This document shows, piece by piece, positions 24,654 through 44,199 of a DNA stretch of 64,000 nucleotides. The DNA is from Hormiphora californensis (Eukaryota > Ctenophora > Tentaculata > Cydippida > Pleurobrachiidae): assembly GCA_020137815.1 (NCBI GenBank), contig CM035357.1:4390996-4454995 (forward strand), read 5' to 3'. The first letter of the stretch is position 1. Each line of letters starts with the position of its first letter. Below the pieces are notes generated by a model that did no database searches, was not told the origin of the DNA, and worked only from the letters and a program-made list of their open reading frames with translations. The position numbers were made by a program, and so were the translations under genes.

Positions 24654-27345
24654 CTAATATCGGGGCGGGAATTCCGGCATCTGGTTCGGTTGCGACATTC
24701 CGGGTAGAGGAGGAGGAGCACCACCCATACTGCCTGGTGGGAGGAGGGAGGGAGGGATTAGTAGAGCTGGGGGAGAGAAAAGAAGGAGGGATTAGTATAG
24801 TTGATATGTAACGAGATGATGGGCAATGGGGTAGTGACAAGGGGTGATGGGGGGAGGGAGGGGTTAGTAACACGGGCCCCGTCATGGAGGGGTATTGACG
24901 AGGAGTGAGGTGGGCGTTGATTGTGAAATTGTTCAAGTTTGTGGTGGTATGTGAGGGGGAATCTGAAGTAATTACGAGATGCAGGTTACAACCAGGAACC
25001 GACCGAAACAAGTAAACTTCCAATCAGAACTCGTTATTTAGGTCACGTGACTGGTTATCAGCCAATCAGGGACCAGTATTTCCTGATTCGGTCGGTTCCT
25101 GCAACTTACCATGACCGGGTGGGCCCATTCCAGGAGGTCCCATTGGCCTCTGGGGTGGCGGCGGTATTCCCGGGGGTCCAGGTAGTCCAGGAGGCCGGAC
25201 CCCTGGTGGACCCATCCCACCCATCCCGGGTGGTGGACCTCTCGGTGGACCCCCTGGAGGCATGCCCGGTGGTCCACCCAACTTTGTAGGATGCTGAGAC
25301 AACTTCCCCGGGCCACTCGAGTGAGGCTCCTGGGGGTGGAGGGTTGGGTGGCCGGTTGCCCATCAGCGGGGGCGGTCTGGCTTGTGGTGGACCCGGTGGT
25401 GGGGCTCCCGGGGGTCCAGGGGGCGGCATTCTGGGTGCTTGGGGACCTCCACTAATCGGACCACCTCGATGGCGGTACCACCAAGAGGAGCGGGAGGGGT
25501 GTCAGATTTGGGTTTCGATCTGATTCGGGATGCCTCCTGTTTCAGCGCCAGGCGGGCCTCCTTGATGTTTTCCTTGAAGTAAAATTGGAGGAAGAATTGT
25601 TTGGTTTGGGGGTTCCATTGGGTCCACATCTTCCGTTCACCCTTGTCCACCTCTCGAGATGGGATCTGGGAAATGTGAGCCATTACAATGGGGTCTGGGA
25701 GAGGCGAGACGATAAAATGGGGTCTGGGAAATGTGAGATATTACAATGCAAATGGGGTGTGGGAGAGGCGAGACAATAAAATGGGGTCTGTAAAGGAGGG
25801 TTAGAACATAACGATTCCCACGATTCAAATTCATGTGTACCTTGAAAGCGATGGTTTCGTAGGGTTCCGCAGAAAACAGGAGATATTGCCATTTCTTGTC
25901 AGGAGGCTCAATCCTCTGCTCGTAGGCAGACATAAATCTGTGCTTTGGAGTCACATCCGTCACTATCTCCGGGTAGTCAATCTGAGGAGAGAAACATAGG
26001 GATCAGAGGAGAGAACATTATTAGGGATCTGAGGAGAGAACATTATTAGGGATCAGAGGAGAGAACATTATTAGGGATCAGAGGAGAGAAACATAGTATT
26101 AGGGATCAGAGGAGAGAAACATAGTATTAGGGATCAGAGGAGAGAACATTATTAGGGATCAGAGGAGAGAACATTATTAGGGATCAGAGGTGAGAGGAGA
26201 GAACATTATTAGGGATCAGAGGAGAGAACATTATAAGGGATCAGAGGAGAGAACATTATTAGGGATCTGAGGAGAAGGGAGCATAGTGGGTAACGGCGGG
26301 GAGGGGGGTACTGAGGAGGAAGAGTTAGAGACCCAAATCTGAGTCAGGGTTTACCCAAATCTGAGTCAGGGTTTACCCAAATCTGAGTCAGGGTTTACCC
26401 AAATCTGAGTCAGGGTTTACCCAAATCTGAGTCAGGGTTTACCCAATTTGTACCTGGAAGAGAAGAGAATGTTGGTCCGTTTTGTTGTCCTTCTGCTTGG
26501 TGACTTTGTAACCAGGTCTTCCAATCTTTACAAACTTCTTAACTTTAACCCTGGCTTTAGCGGGAGCGGGCAGCTGGCCCTGGTTAGTTTGCTCCTTTTC
26601 CAGGGCCTCTTTAGCAGCCCTCCGAGCACTGCATGGAGATATAGATATTGTTAATTCGTTTTGGCAGAGCAGCTCTTGCTGTGAGGAACAGATTTTCGTT
26701 TTGGTTTGGCATACAGTTGTACAGATTTCGAATTACCCCCAGTCCCCCCTCCCCTCCAAATGTATTTCAAAAATTCGCCCAATGTAGTCCTAAAAATCCC
26801 CAAAAGTCCCCAAAATTCTCACAAACCCCCCCCCCCCCTAAACACACTCTATACGTACAGATTCTGCTGATGTTTCTTGCCCTGCGTGTGGGCTAGATAT
26901 GACCCCTCATTATTATGAAGTGTCAAACACAACTTGCACTCGTAACTGCCCAAGTGGTTCTTCATAAAGTACGGGTCCTGTGGGTGAGTGGTTAGCACTA
27001 CATGGAATAGGAGACAAGATACAGTTAGTACTGGAAATATATGAAAACAGGGGAGGGCGGGAGGGGCTAAAATAGATAGATATAGGTTGAAAATCTTCCA
27101 TGTCAGTGGCAAACAGAAGAATTATTACTGACACAACCATGATACATGGCCATTGAAATTGTTTGATTACGAAAATTACCCCCCTGAGAGAAGTGTGGGG
27201 TAATTTCTTTCTATCGTACCTTATTCAGATCGATTGTCTCTAGGGCGAGTTGTCGGAGCCGCTCTCTTCTATCTCTGTTGCTCTCAGAGAAGGATGCCAC
27301 CCCTCCTCCCCCTGTTTTACCTCCGGCACGGTTCTGGAAATCCAT
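24654..27345 (-). CDS. SF3A2: SF3A2, splicing factor 3A subunit 2 (U2 snRNP)
   Basis: Exons 27345-27220, 26977-26859, 26628-26454, 25981-25841, 25665-25110 and 24733-24654. The start MDFQNRAGGKTGGGGVASFS, the matrin-type C2H2 zinc finger (YECKLCLTLHNNEGSYLAHT) and the core DYPEIVTDVTPKHRFMSAYE are unmistakable. SF3A2 is part of the SF3a complex that joins 17S U2 snRNP and contacts the branch-site region. The C-terminus is Pro/Gly-rich, as in other animals. In exon 5 the main frame meets a stop at 25,363-25,365 and is open again from about 25,329. Between about 25,480 and 25,330 a Pro-rich reading sits in a different frame. Either a short intron with a weak donor (GAG|GTGGTC or GAG|GTCCCC to CCCCAG|GAG) or compensating indels would explain this. 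The final exon ends MPEFPPRY. Confidence 0.95.
24992..25100 (-). mobile_element. ~110-bp MITE in the last intron of SF3A2, 8 nt after the donor
   Basis: Ends CAGGAACCGACCGA and TCGGTCGGTTCCTG form the inverted repeat. The interior contains CCAGTCACGTGACC. It is nearly identical to the copy at 56,070-56,181. Read along the gene, the exon is followed by GTAAGTTG and then the element. Confidence 0.9.
25330..25480 (-). other. Frame conflict in the SF3A2 C-terminal region
   Basis: The main SF3A2 frame contains a stop here, while another frame reads continuous Pro/Gly-rich sequence of the expected composition (MPPPGPPGAPPPGPP). Both flanks return to the main frame. Confidence 0.7.
25666..25840 (-). 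repeat. SF3A2 intron 4 built from copies of its own acceptor
   Basis: Coding-strand units such as CTCACATTTCCCAGACCCCA and CTCGCCTCTCCCAGACCCCA recur four times and closely resemble the true junction TTTCCCAG|ATCCCATC. Confidence 0.8.
25982..26453 (-). repeat. SF3A2 intron 3: two minisatellites meeting in the middle
   Basis: Coding-strand order: the donor side has about six ~22-bp units (GACTCAGATTTGGGTAAACC) that extend the sequence following the donor. The acceptor side has about ten ~25-bp units (AATGTTCTCTCCTCTGATCC) resembling the true acceptor CTCTCCTCAGATTG. Little unique intron sequence remains. Confidence 0.9.
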
Positions 27346-27686
27346 ACTGCTTCAAACTCTCTGACACAACTTTAAGGAAGGTTTGATGAAGGTTAATAAA
27401 AAGGTAATAGGGTAATAGGATAATAAAAAGGTAATAAAGGGTAATAAAGGAGGTTTAGATCAGGGTCGAGACATACAGATAAAAACAAGCACTTGTGCCT
27501 TGTAAAAAGTCTGAATACTTTAACTCAAATAACAAATTTAATAATCCCCGATCGTCAAATTGTCTGATATATCCACAAAGCAGATATGTATCAAGATTAA
27601 GATATTTTCTGCAACTCGCATCAGAGATTTTTCAGGACGACAGATAATAGATGTATATCATCTCATGAAGTGGTTGTAACACCAGG

Positions 27687-28639
27687 TCATGAAGTAGTCA
27701 GGAATATAGCAGGAGACTGTTGAAGTTTCTGGAAGATAATCTTTTCACACATCGGCACCTCATCAGGTTCTAGTTCACCAGCAAATATAAACACCTGTGC
27801 AGCAGGAGAGAAAGTGGATGTTAGTGTGGGATTAGATCAGCGCCAGGTGGTTGGTTAGTTAGCCAGAATTATATACCAGTGCGATGTTCTAAATTGTTCT
27901 AAAACTAGTAGACGACCCGAAACAAGTGTCCCACTTAATAGTGTGGTGCACATTCCATTGCGCTATAGTGTAGCTCCTACTCACGGTGTCCTGGAAGGAG
28001 GTTTTACCTCGCCTAGAGTAACCCGAGAAGTTACGGACCCTACCCCATGTATTATTTGACGTAGAATCCGAAAAACATAAAATTAAAATCCTGTGATATG
28101 CCGTTTTTGCGTAAACACACTAGTGTTAACTCACCTGGTGTTTTGTTTTGCCAGCTAGTTTCTGTGCCAATAGAGTCGTCCACTCTTGGGTTCCCAGGAT
28201 CCGGGAGCTGGAGGGTGGTCGAGAGGGCAGGGATAGGGCCGTGCTGATAGTATTCATACTGGCTTCCTCGTGTCCTGACGATGGAGATAATGAAAAAGGA
28301 GGATCGAGAAAAAAATGTTATAACTTTGAAATGGAGGGGGTTAACGACAGGTAAATTGTTAATTTACTTGAATAGTTAGACTGAGTTCCCCCCCCCCCCC
28401 CCAAATGTAAAGGGAGGGTTAGAACATAACAATAATTTTCAACTTGGAAATACTCCAGTAAATTGAAACCTACCTACCCAAAGAATGAACGATTGGACCA
28501 TTTTTATGACACTAAAATGTAGCCCCATTGCCGTGAAAGCACCATGTCTCACTCCTCCCTTCTCCTCCACAACTTCTCCTTGATTCTCCTCCTGTTCTGC
28601 TTCTTGGGTCTCCCCAACAACCTCCTGTCCCCCTAACAT
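27687..28639 (-). CDS. PSMG4: PSMG4, proteasome assembly chaperone 4
   Basis: Exons 28639-28474, 28274-28135 and 27794-27687 give 137 residues in consistent phase. FTAMGLHFSVIKMVQSFILW, then VGHEEASMNTISTALSLPSR, then SRILGTQEWTTLLAQKLAGK and KTKHQVFIFAGEL align in order with the PSMG4 beta-sheet core (LHNF, LTDSLFLWVG, AVAM, LLG, LAQRLARKTNKQVFVS). PSMG4 pairs with PSMG3 to help assemble the proteasome alpha ring. The N-terminus is longer than in human and acidic (GETQEAEQEENQGEVVEE). I chose the first ATG, since no upstream ATG is in frame. Intron 2 contains a fragment of the foldback family seen at 6,490. Confidence 0.85.
27980..28118. mobile_element. Arm fragment of the 6,490-7,975 foldback family, in PSMG4 intron 2
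   Basis: CACGGTGTCCTGGAAGGAGG through GCCGTTTTTGCGTAAA matches the outer ~135 bp of the large element with few changes, and TACT precedes it. No opposite arm is present, so it is a truncated or solo end. Confidence 0.85.
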
Positions 28640-29346
28640 GATCTGATAATCCGGTACGGGTTTAGTATTGGGGGGCAAGATACAATTAAAACACAGTCCT
28701 GGGACTAATAAATTATGGGGGATGGGGGGTTACAACAACACACGAGTATGAAAAAATGTTATACAGAGACAAAGTCACGCCTTCTTTCTACCTCTGGGAT
28801 AGAATACGAGAAAGGACTACACTAAAACATCTAAAGGATGTCATCATGGGGTTCTTGATTTGTCAATAACACATTCATAGTTGGGTCACGCACAAAACAG
28901 ACATGTACAGACACACCTACAAACAGACACATGTACATCAACATCAAAACAGCGCGAGGGAACTACAAAAAACAGATCGCATATATCGCTGAATCAAAAA
29001 ACAATATACATGCACAGTGTATTAAAAGTCGAGGACAGGCCTTTATTTCACTGTAAAACGAAACGGAAAAAGATTTTCGAGGAAGGAAGATATATATCAA
29101 GAAATAAGAGCCTGTCCTTGAAAGGTCCAATTACACACACTCACTCACAATTAAACTACAAAGGTTTAGAACATAAAGCTGGAGTTTAACTTTGTAGAAA
29201 AAAAAAGATAAAAAACTTAACTCTAAACCGTCTCAAAAACTCACTTTTGCATCAATGATAATATATGTCTGCATAAAGTTGTTGTTCTTGGAATAAAAAT
29301 ACTACACAGCATCTCATCTTTGTTATTTTCTGTTTTCTAAATACTA

Positions 29347-30263
29347 GAGCGTTTCAGAAATAACTTCGTGTCGCGATATTTCGGGATTTATAAGAGATAG
29401 AAACTTCTACCTAGTTTTATCCTGTTCATTGGACAATTCTTTTCCCAGACACATGTTCTGAATTATAATATAACAACCTTAAGTACTCGAAATTTGGTTC
29501 GTTAACACCATAAGTCGTGCTGCCGCTGCACGGGGTTACCAACTTTTTCTAAACGCCACTGGAAGAAAGCTCGTAAAGATTTCTGACTTCCCATAGTGCT
29601 CAATCGATAGCAAATCGTCTAAGGATGAGATATATATGTGATTTGGGTCTCGACGCGTTGACTAAAAACATTTAGAACAGTAGATGTAACATGAAAAAAC
29701 GAAAAATGGCGAAATTTGACCTCAATTTTTGGCTTGTTTTAGGGGTATGTTCGAAAACGTCAATGTTTGACTTCAATAAGCCGACGAAGCGAATAATTGA
29801 CTTCACAATGGCTCAAAGCTTACTTAGAGCTATCTTTTGCTGCCAAGATATCGGTTATACGTCAGTCCTATAAAACGTGAAGAGACCCGGAAGTGAAAAT
29901 TTCAAAATTTTGCCAAAGATTTTCAAAGGCCCATTGCTCAGCAACGAATGAAGCTAGGACCTTCTATTACATCTTAAACGAAAGAGAATTGTCTAATGAA
30001 CAAGTGTAATGCAATAAAATATCCCTTAGAACCAATTTTTGAGAAGTACAGCAGTTTCAGTACTATGCGCGTTTTTCCCGTGCAGCGGCATTTTGAATAA
30101 GGTACATTTCCGGGTTCGCCCAGAGCCAACCTTGATTAAATTTTTCAAAATGACCATTGTTGTGTGTAGTCAAGAGTTCAAATAACATGCTAGAAAAGGT
30201 TTCGTGTAGATATCTTATATACTTTTGGAGCTATCGGGACACGAAGTTATTTCTGAAACGCTC
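29347..30263. mobile_element. ~917-bp terminal-inverted-repeat element between PSMG4 and ZCCHC7
   Basis: GAGCGTTTCAGAAATAACTT at the left and AAGTTATTTCTGAAACGCTC at the right, with TA on both outer sides. The interior has no transposase frame. Fits a non-autonomous mariner/TA-type element. The rest of 28,640-30,563 shows no exon. Confidence 0.82.
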
Positions 30264-30563
30264 TAATATTTCGCTGATCTTTTTACCCCACTCAAAATAC
30301 CCCCATGAATGTATATATTCTCAGGGCGTAACGTTCTCAAATCACGGTTCCAATCACCCATACCTGGCCTCCCTACTTGATCTACATCACAGAGCGGTGT
30401 GAGCCACACACCTCTCTCTCTACCACTCTGCAGAGCTCTGAGCCTTGTTATGTTCTAACCCCCTTTACATTGGCACGGAGAGAGGGAGGGTCGAACAAGG
30501 CAACCCCGTCTGACCAGATCTGCAGTAGTAGTTAGTACAACAATCCACAAACAAATTGAGAAA

Positions 30564-39741
<9,178 letters not shown>

Positions 39742-39747
39742 GTCACG

Positions 39748-40453
39748 CTAGTAGGGAGAGTAAGGGATTAACTAGGACCGCCAATATAATGAAGCAGTGT
39801 CCTACATTGTCGGGATTTCTAAGGACCCAACATCGTCATGGAAGAGCATGTCAAGTCCTTCCTAACCTCTAAATTTGAAGTCTATCTTTATGTGGCTCAC
39901 CGTCATTTTATAAAATGGGCTGTGAGGGATCGATGGATCGTGTCCATCTCACATCGGTGGGCGCCGTTAAGATTCGGGTAATTAAGGCCGTGTTTACATG
40001 GACACGCTGCCAAAAAATACCCTGCGCTCTTACCACCTAACCGCTTAACCGTTTTGGCAAACCCCAGCCCTAACCCTACTTTAACCCTGACAATAAAAAC
40101 CGTGAGTCCTGACACTCCGACTTTAACGTTTCCCCACATCGATCACCTGTCGGCTGTCACCAGGATGCGGATATATCTCAGACATAAATTGTTATTTGTG
40201 ACCGTCAATGTATGCGCACTGGGGGACTATGCGATGTCAAAGCGACAGCGTATCCAGGGAAAATTGACGTTTTTGGCGAAATAAATCATCATCAATCATC
40301 ATCAATTTACATTTAATATACCGCTTTATAGCATATTGGTAAGATAACACTTAAAAAAGACAAAACTTTACGGATATCTCCCTGCTTTCAAAAGCGGGTT
40401 TTCTCTATTTGATCGGTAAATTAGAGTCCATGAGCTAGTGTTTATATAAATTG
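39748..40453. other. Intergenic stretch, nothing identified
   Basis: Between ZCCHC7 exon 1 and the ORF1-like gene. It contains a weak CCCTAACCC-like patch at 40,060-40,090, too short to call telomeric, and no exon I can support. Confidence 0.6.
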
Positions 40454-41425
40454 TCAAGTGTCCCTTGGTGCTTCTAACACCCTCTTTCCGCGGATAATGT
40501 AGCGTGTCCCAGGGGACCTCTTTACCATGTCCTTCAGTTCAACAACAAGCTTCTTCCGTTCTTTTCGTTCTTCTACTGTTCTATCAGGAGAGATAAAGAC
40601 TTTGCCAAACCTTTCGTTCCCTTTCAGCAGGGATTTCTTCGATAGGATTGACATTTGAGCGTCTCTGCTCCTCAGCACGACTTTCACAGGTCTTGCAGAT
40701 GAGGACTGCTTTCCTAAGCGCTCGACACATTTCATTTTCGGAGCCTCTTCAAGCTCAGTAAAAAGAGACTTTAGTTGAGTTTCAAGCTCAGCACTCTCTT
40801 CCAGGCCATGGATGATGATGTTACACCCACGGTCCTCAGACGCAGCCACAATCGCTGATTGAATCTTCTTCGGAGCCAGGGCAGTAGCACATTCCTTCTC
40901 CAATATACAAGCAAAACTCTTAATTTCTTCCTGTGCCGTTGACTGGACCGCTGTTATTTCATCTTCTCTCTTCTAGAGTAACTGTCTCTGAATTTTCAGG
41001 AGCTCCTCTTGTGCAGCCACTAGATCTTTTTGGACCTTGATTAGCTCTTTACTCTGCATCTTGAGCTCTTTCTCTAGCTCGTTTATCTTCAAGGTTTCGT
41101 AACCCACAGTAGACAGCTGTTCAGTAATCGGGAAGGTCTGTTCTATCAGAATCCGGCATGCACCCTCCAAAAGGTCTAAAAGCACTGGCTTGTTCAATGC
41201 ATTCAGTTTGTTCCTGGAGGGAACTTTCAGATCATCCCATACGTCCTCTGTCTGCTGTCCGTACTTCACTCGGCTCTGGTCAATTTCACCGAAGCCACCG
41301 GTCAGCGTTAGTATCTCGCTTACCCACTCCACGGTTCGTTCTTGACAGTATCGGATGTTTTCTTCTTCTACGTCTGTTCCTTGCAGGTAGATCCGCGTTT
41401 CTTCTTCATTATCGGAGCTTCCCAT
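40454..41425 (-). pseudogene. ORF1-like retroelement protein with one in-frame stop
   Basis: One reading frame from the ATG at 41,425 to a stop at 40,454, broken only by a TAG at 40,973-40,975. It would be about 323 residues. The first half has a coiled coil (INELEKELKMQSKELIK onward). The second half has NIIIHGLEE, then VFISPDRTVEERKERKKLV and RYIIRGKRV, the order seen in RNA-binding-like ORF1 proteins of invertebrate CR1/L2-type non-LTR retrotransposons. No reverse transcriptase follows within the window. It is intronless. It may be a dead retroelement fragment or a captured copy; the stop could also be a sequencing error. Confidence 0.68.
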
Positions 41426-41650
41426 ATTTCTTGCTGCCCTCTTGGGCTCTTACATAGACATTTGCTGAAACTCAATAAATAGTTTTACGTTGTAGTTGAT
41501 GAAAGTTTGAAAATCAGTGTTTTAAGCTCACTTTGCCACATTCTCAGCCCCCACATCCATCTGAATATCAGGGGGCTACGCCATCCCTCATCCTTACCAC
41601 TTTAAGGAGGCCAGAGCGTACAGAAAATACACCGAATAATCAATAAGAGA

Positions 41651-41766
41651 AAAACACTTTTTTTAATTTTTTAAACCTGATTTGAAAATCAGTCCAAGCA
41701 TTGTAAGGAACACTTTTTTTAATTTTTTAAACCTGATTTGAAAATCAGTCCAAGCATTGTAAGGAA
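41651..41766. repeat. 58-bp tandem duplication
   Basis: AACACTTTTTTTAATTTTTT through CAAGCATTGTAAGGA occurs twice back to back with no difference seen. Confidence 0.9.
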
Positions 41767-43493
41767 CGCGCGGGTATTTCTACAATACGATGTGCATTTT
41801 ACACGCGCGCATAAAACAACAACTAGAACTTTTTGTATCGAGATTTTGAGTGAAGATTTTCAAAATTTGAAAATCGTTGAAATTTGAAAACAGAAACTTA
41901 AAAGCGTTGCCTGTGCCTTGTATTCTACAGGGCGCACTCTTGGTAATGAAATTCCCCCTCTGCGCTAGCTCACGGAGGGGTAATAATATCGCTTGTACGG
42001 CGGGAAAAAAATTCCTGTGTCCAAACTACAAAATAGAAAGTGTTAATTTTTTGAACATACCGAGGAAATTGTCTGAGCTACCATTACATACCGGAATTTT
42101 TCGATATTTTGGCCATTAACACTGTTTTTGTTTTTGGAAAACTATGAAGATGCTGGAATTTGGCTACAAAAAGCTTCAGAAATGTGCAAAATGCCATTCC
42201 AAAGGTATTAGAGGTGGATTCATTGATAACTAAGCTATAGTCGAGTCAGAATAAATTCCACAAGATTGGAATTTTATGCCCATATAAGGAGTTATGCGAC
42301 ACACCTCTGTTGTTAAACATGTGGTGTAATCGCTACCGGTCGTTACTTTCTGTAGAATTCAGGTCCTGGTTACTATACAAACTAGTACCATACGTTTTAG
42401 ATAGGTTTTAGACAAGTTTTCGATAACTTTTTATGAGAAGGTCCCGTAAATTTTCATTTTTAGGTAGGCGGTATTGTCACCCCTATATGCAATAATAGGG
42501 GTGACTTCGTAACCAAGGCACACTCCCACTTACCAGTTTTTCGTTCTCATTCAAGGAAATTCTGGATTCTGTAAATTTTAGTAGATCATGTGGCATGATT
42601 CATGGCTTCGTCAGATGTCAGGGCGTTGAAGATGGCGAACGGCATTGCCCCTAACAATATTAAACTAACTTTCCAGAACCATACCCGACTTGGAAGGAAG
42701 GCTGAGTTTCCAACATCCACCACCTCACAAGTGACTGTCGCTACCATGACTCATTTGCCTGCAGAGCGGCTCGACTATGGACTTTGGAAATTTGATTACT
42801 CTATCAAGCAACGTGAACACGGCAGAAGCCAGAAGACCTGCACTCATTCAAATTTCTCCTTAGTAAATGGCTGAAGAGATTCCCAGACCGTCCCCCGGTG
42901 GCTCCGGAGGGGTAGGCTGAGGGCTCTATGAGGAGCTGACACCGGTGCAGTAAAAAAATTCTAGAATAGACCTCGTCCTGGCTTTCATTACTCCCAATAA
43001 TCAATCAAGCAATCAAAACTACCACGGTGGCCGGTGGGTAGGGGCATTGAGCCACAATTAAATTGATAATGTCAAGAAAACTGAACCACACGGACCAAAC
43101 TGGGTGAGGGTTCAGAGTGGCGTAACGAAACCAATTGCAGAGCAAAAAGGTCTACGCAAAATTAACGTCGCAAATTCTCTACTATTTTGTGACAAACTTG
43201 AGGACTTGAGACAAGAATTTGCTAAAAGAATTCAAGGAATGTGCAGACTATTGGAATCGTCCAAAGAAACTAGGGATTATGATATCCTCTCGATGTTGTT
43301 CTGCTTCTACGACTATCATCGGAATAGGAGCGGAGTTCCAAAATTACTTTGCTTCTATAGCGACCGGGGGCTGTGGAATCCCAAGTGAATTCAGAAACAT
43401 ATCCCGTCCGAGCCTCGGTTTTAGGTCCTCATGGAGAGAATAAAATTTGTGCCACCCTTGTACACCACAGAAGTCAATATAGCAACAAACTAT

Positions 43494-43565
43494 TTTTTCC
43501 CTGCCCGGGTGAATGCCCGAAGGGCATTTACCCGGGATGATGTTTTTAGCACGCACGTGCTAAAA
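43494..43565. repeat. Two adjacent hairpins
   Basis: CCCGGGTGAATGCCC pairs with GGGCATTTACCCGGG (one mismatch), and immediately downstream TTTTAGCACG pairs with CGTGCTAAAA. Could be a small foldback element or a structured RNA segment. No terminator-like U tract. Confidence 0.6.
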
Positions 43566-44199
43566 AGATCATAAAGGGTTTAGAAATCAGCAGATTGTGT
43601 AGTTAACTAAAAGTGTCCGTCCGTCACGGACAACGCTTGACAACGCTCCTTCATCAAATCAATTAATTGTTTTGATGAAATATGATGTCACGAGGCGCTT
43701 CTCCTGCAGGAAACTCGCACGCGCACAGGACGTTTATGTTTCACTTCAAAGAAAGTCTATAACTTTGGCGCCGCGCCCTACGTCATTGTACTGTACAATG
43801 TTCACTTTTGAGTTGTGGCAATGGCATGAACTGCGACTTGAATACTACATGATATCACATAACCTTGAAACTGGAGTCTAATTAGTCAACCCATCAGCTT
43901 TACCGGCTCACATATCAGCATCCACTTAGAAGCAGGCGTGGCACAATCCAGATCTCATGCCGGCTGTCAAACTTTGACTCAAAGTTTATATCCTTGAAGT
44001 TGGGCAGGGTAATACAGCATTATGGGCACATAATGCAAATAATTCTTGTTAAATGGGAGCTAAATCAGTGGTGCTCGATTGCATAACGTTTAAATTAATT
44101 GGTCGTCCAAAAAGCCTAGGTATTAACCAGCTTAAACTAATATATAGCAGCCACTAACAACTATACCCCTGGTAGCGATGGGTTTTAGCTAATCGTGCA

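Larger units (their letters stand above)
41426..44199. other. Intergenic region upstream of HUWE1
   Basis: No gene identified. It contains a 58-bp tandem duplication (41,651-41,766), AT-rich sequence, a ~270-bp open frame at 42,602 with no recognisable domain, and two hairpins at 43,494-43,565. The HUWE1 promoter and 5' UTR should lie in the last few hundred bases. I see no clear TATA box. Confidence 0.55.

Noticed and set aside
25986-26280. Regular ~25-bp repeats resembling a CRISPR array
   Set aside because: Units are contiguous with no unique spacers, lie in an SF3A2 intron of an animal gene, and are explained as a minisatellite.
40060-40095. CCCTAACCC-like telomeric motif
   Set aside because: Only about three imperfect units; no array.
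42602-42874. 90-residue plus-strand frame upstream of HUWE1
   Set aside because: No domain, no splice partners, composition unremarkable; length within chance for this region.
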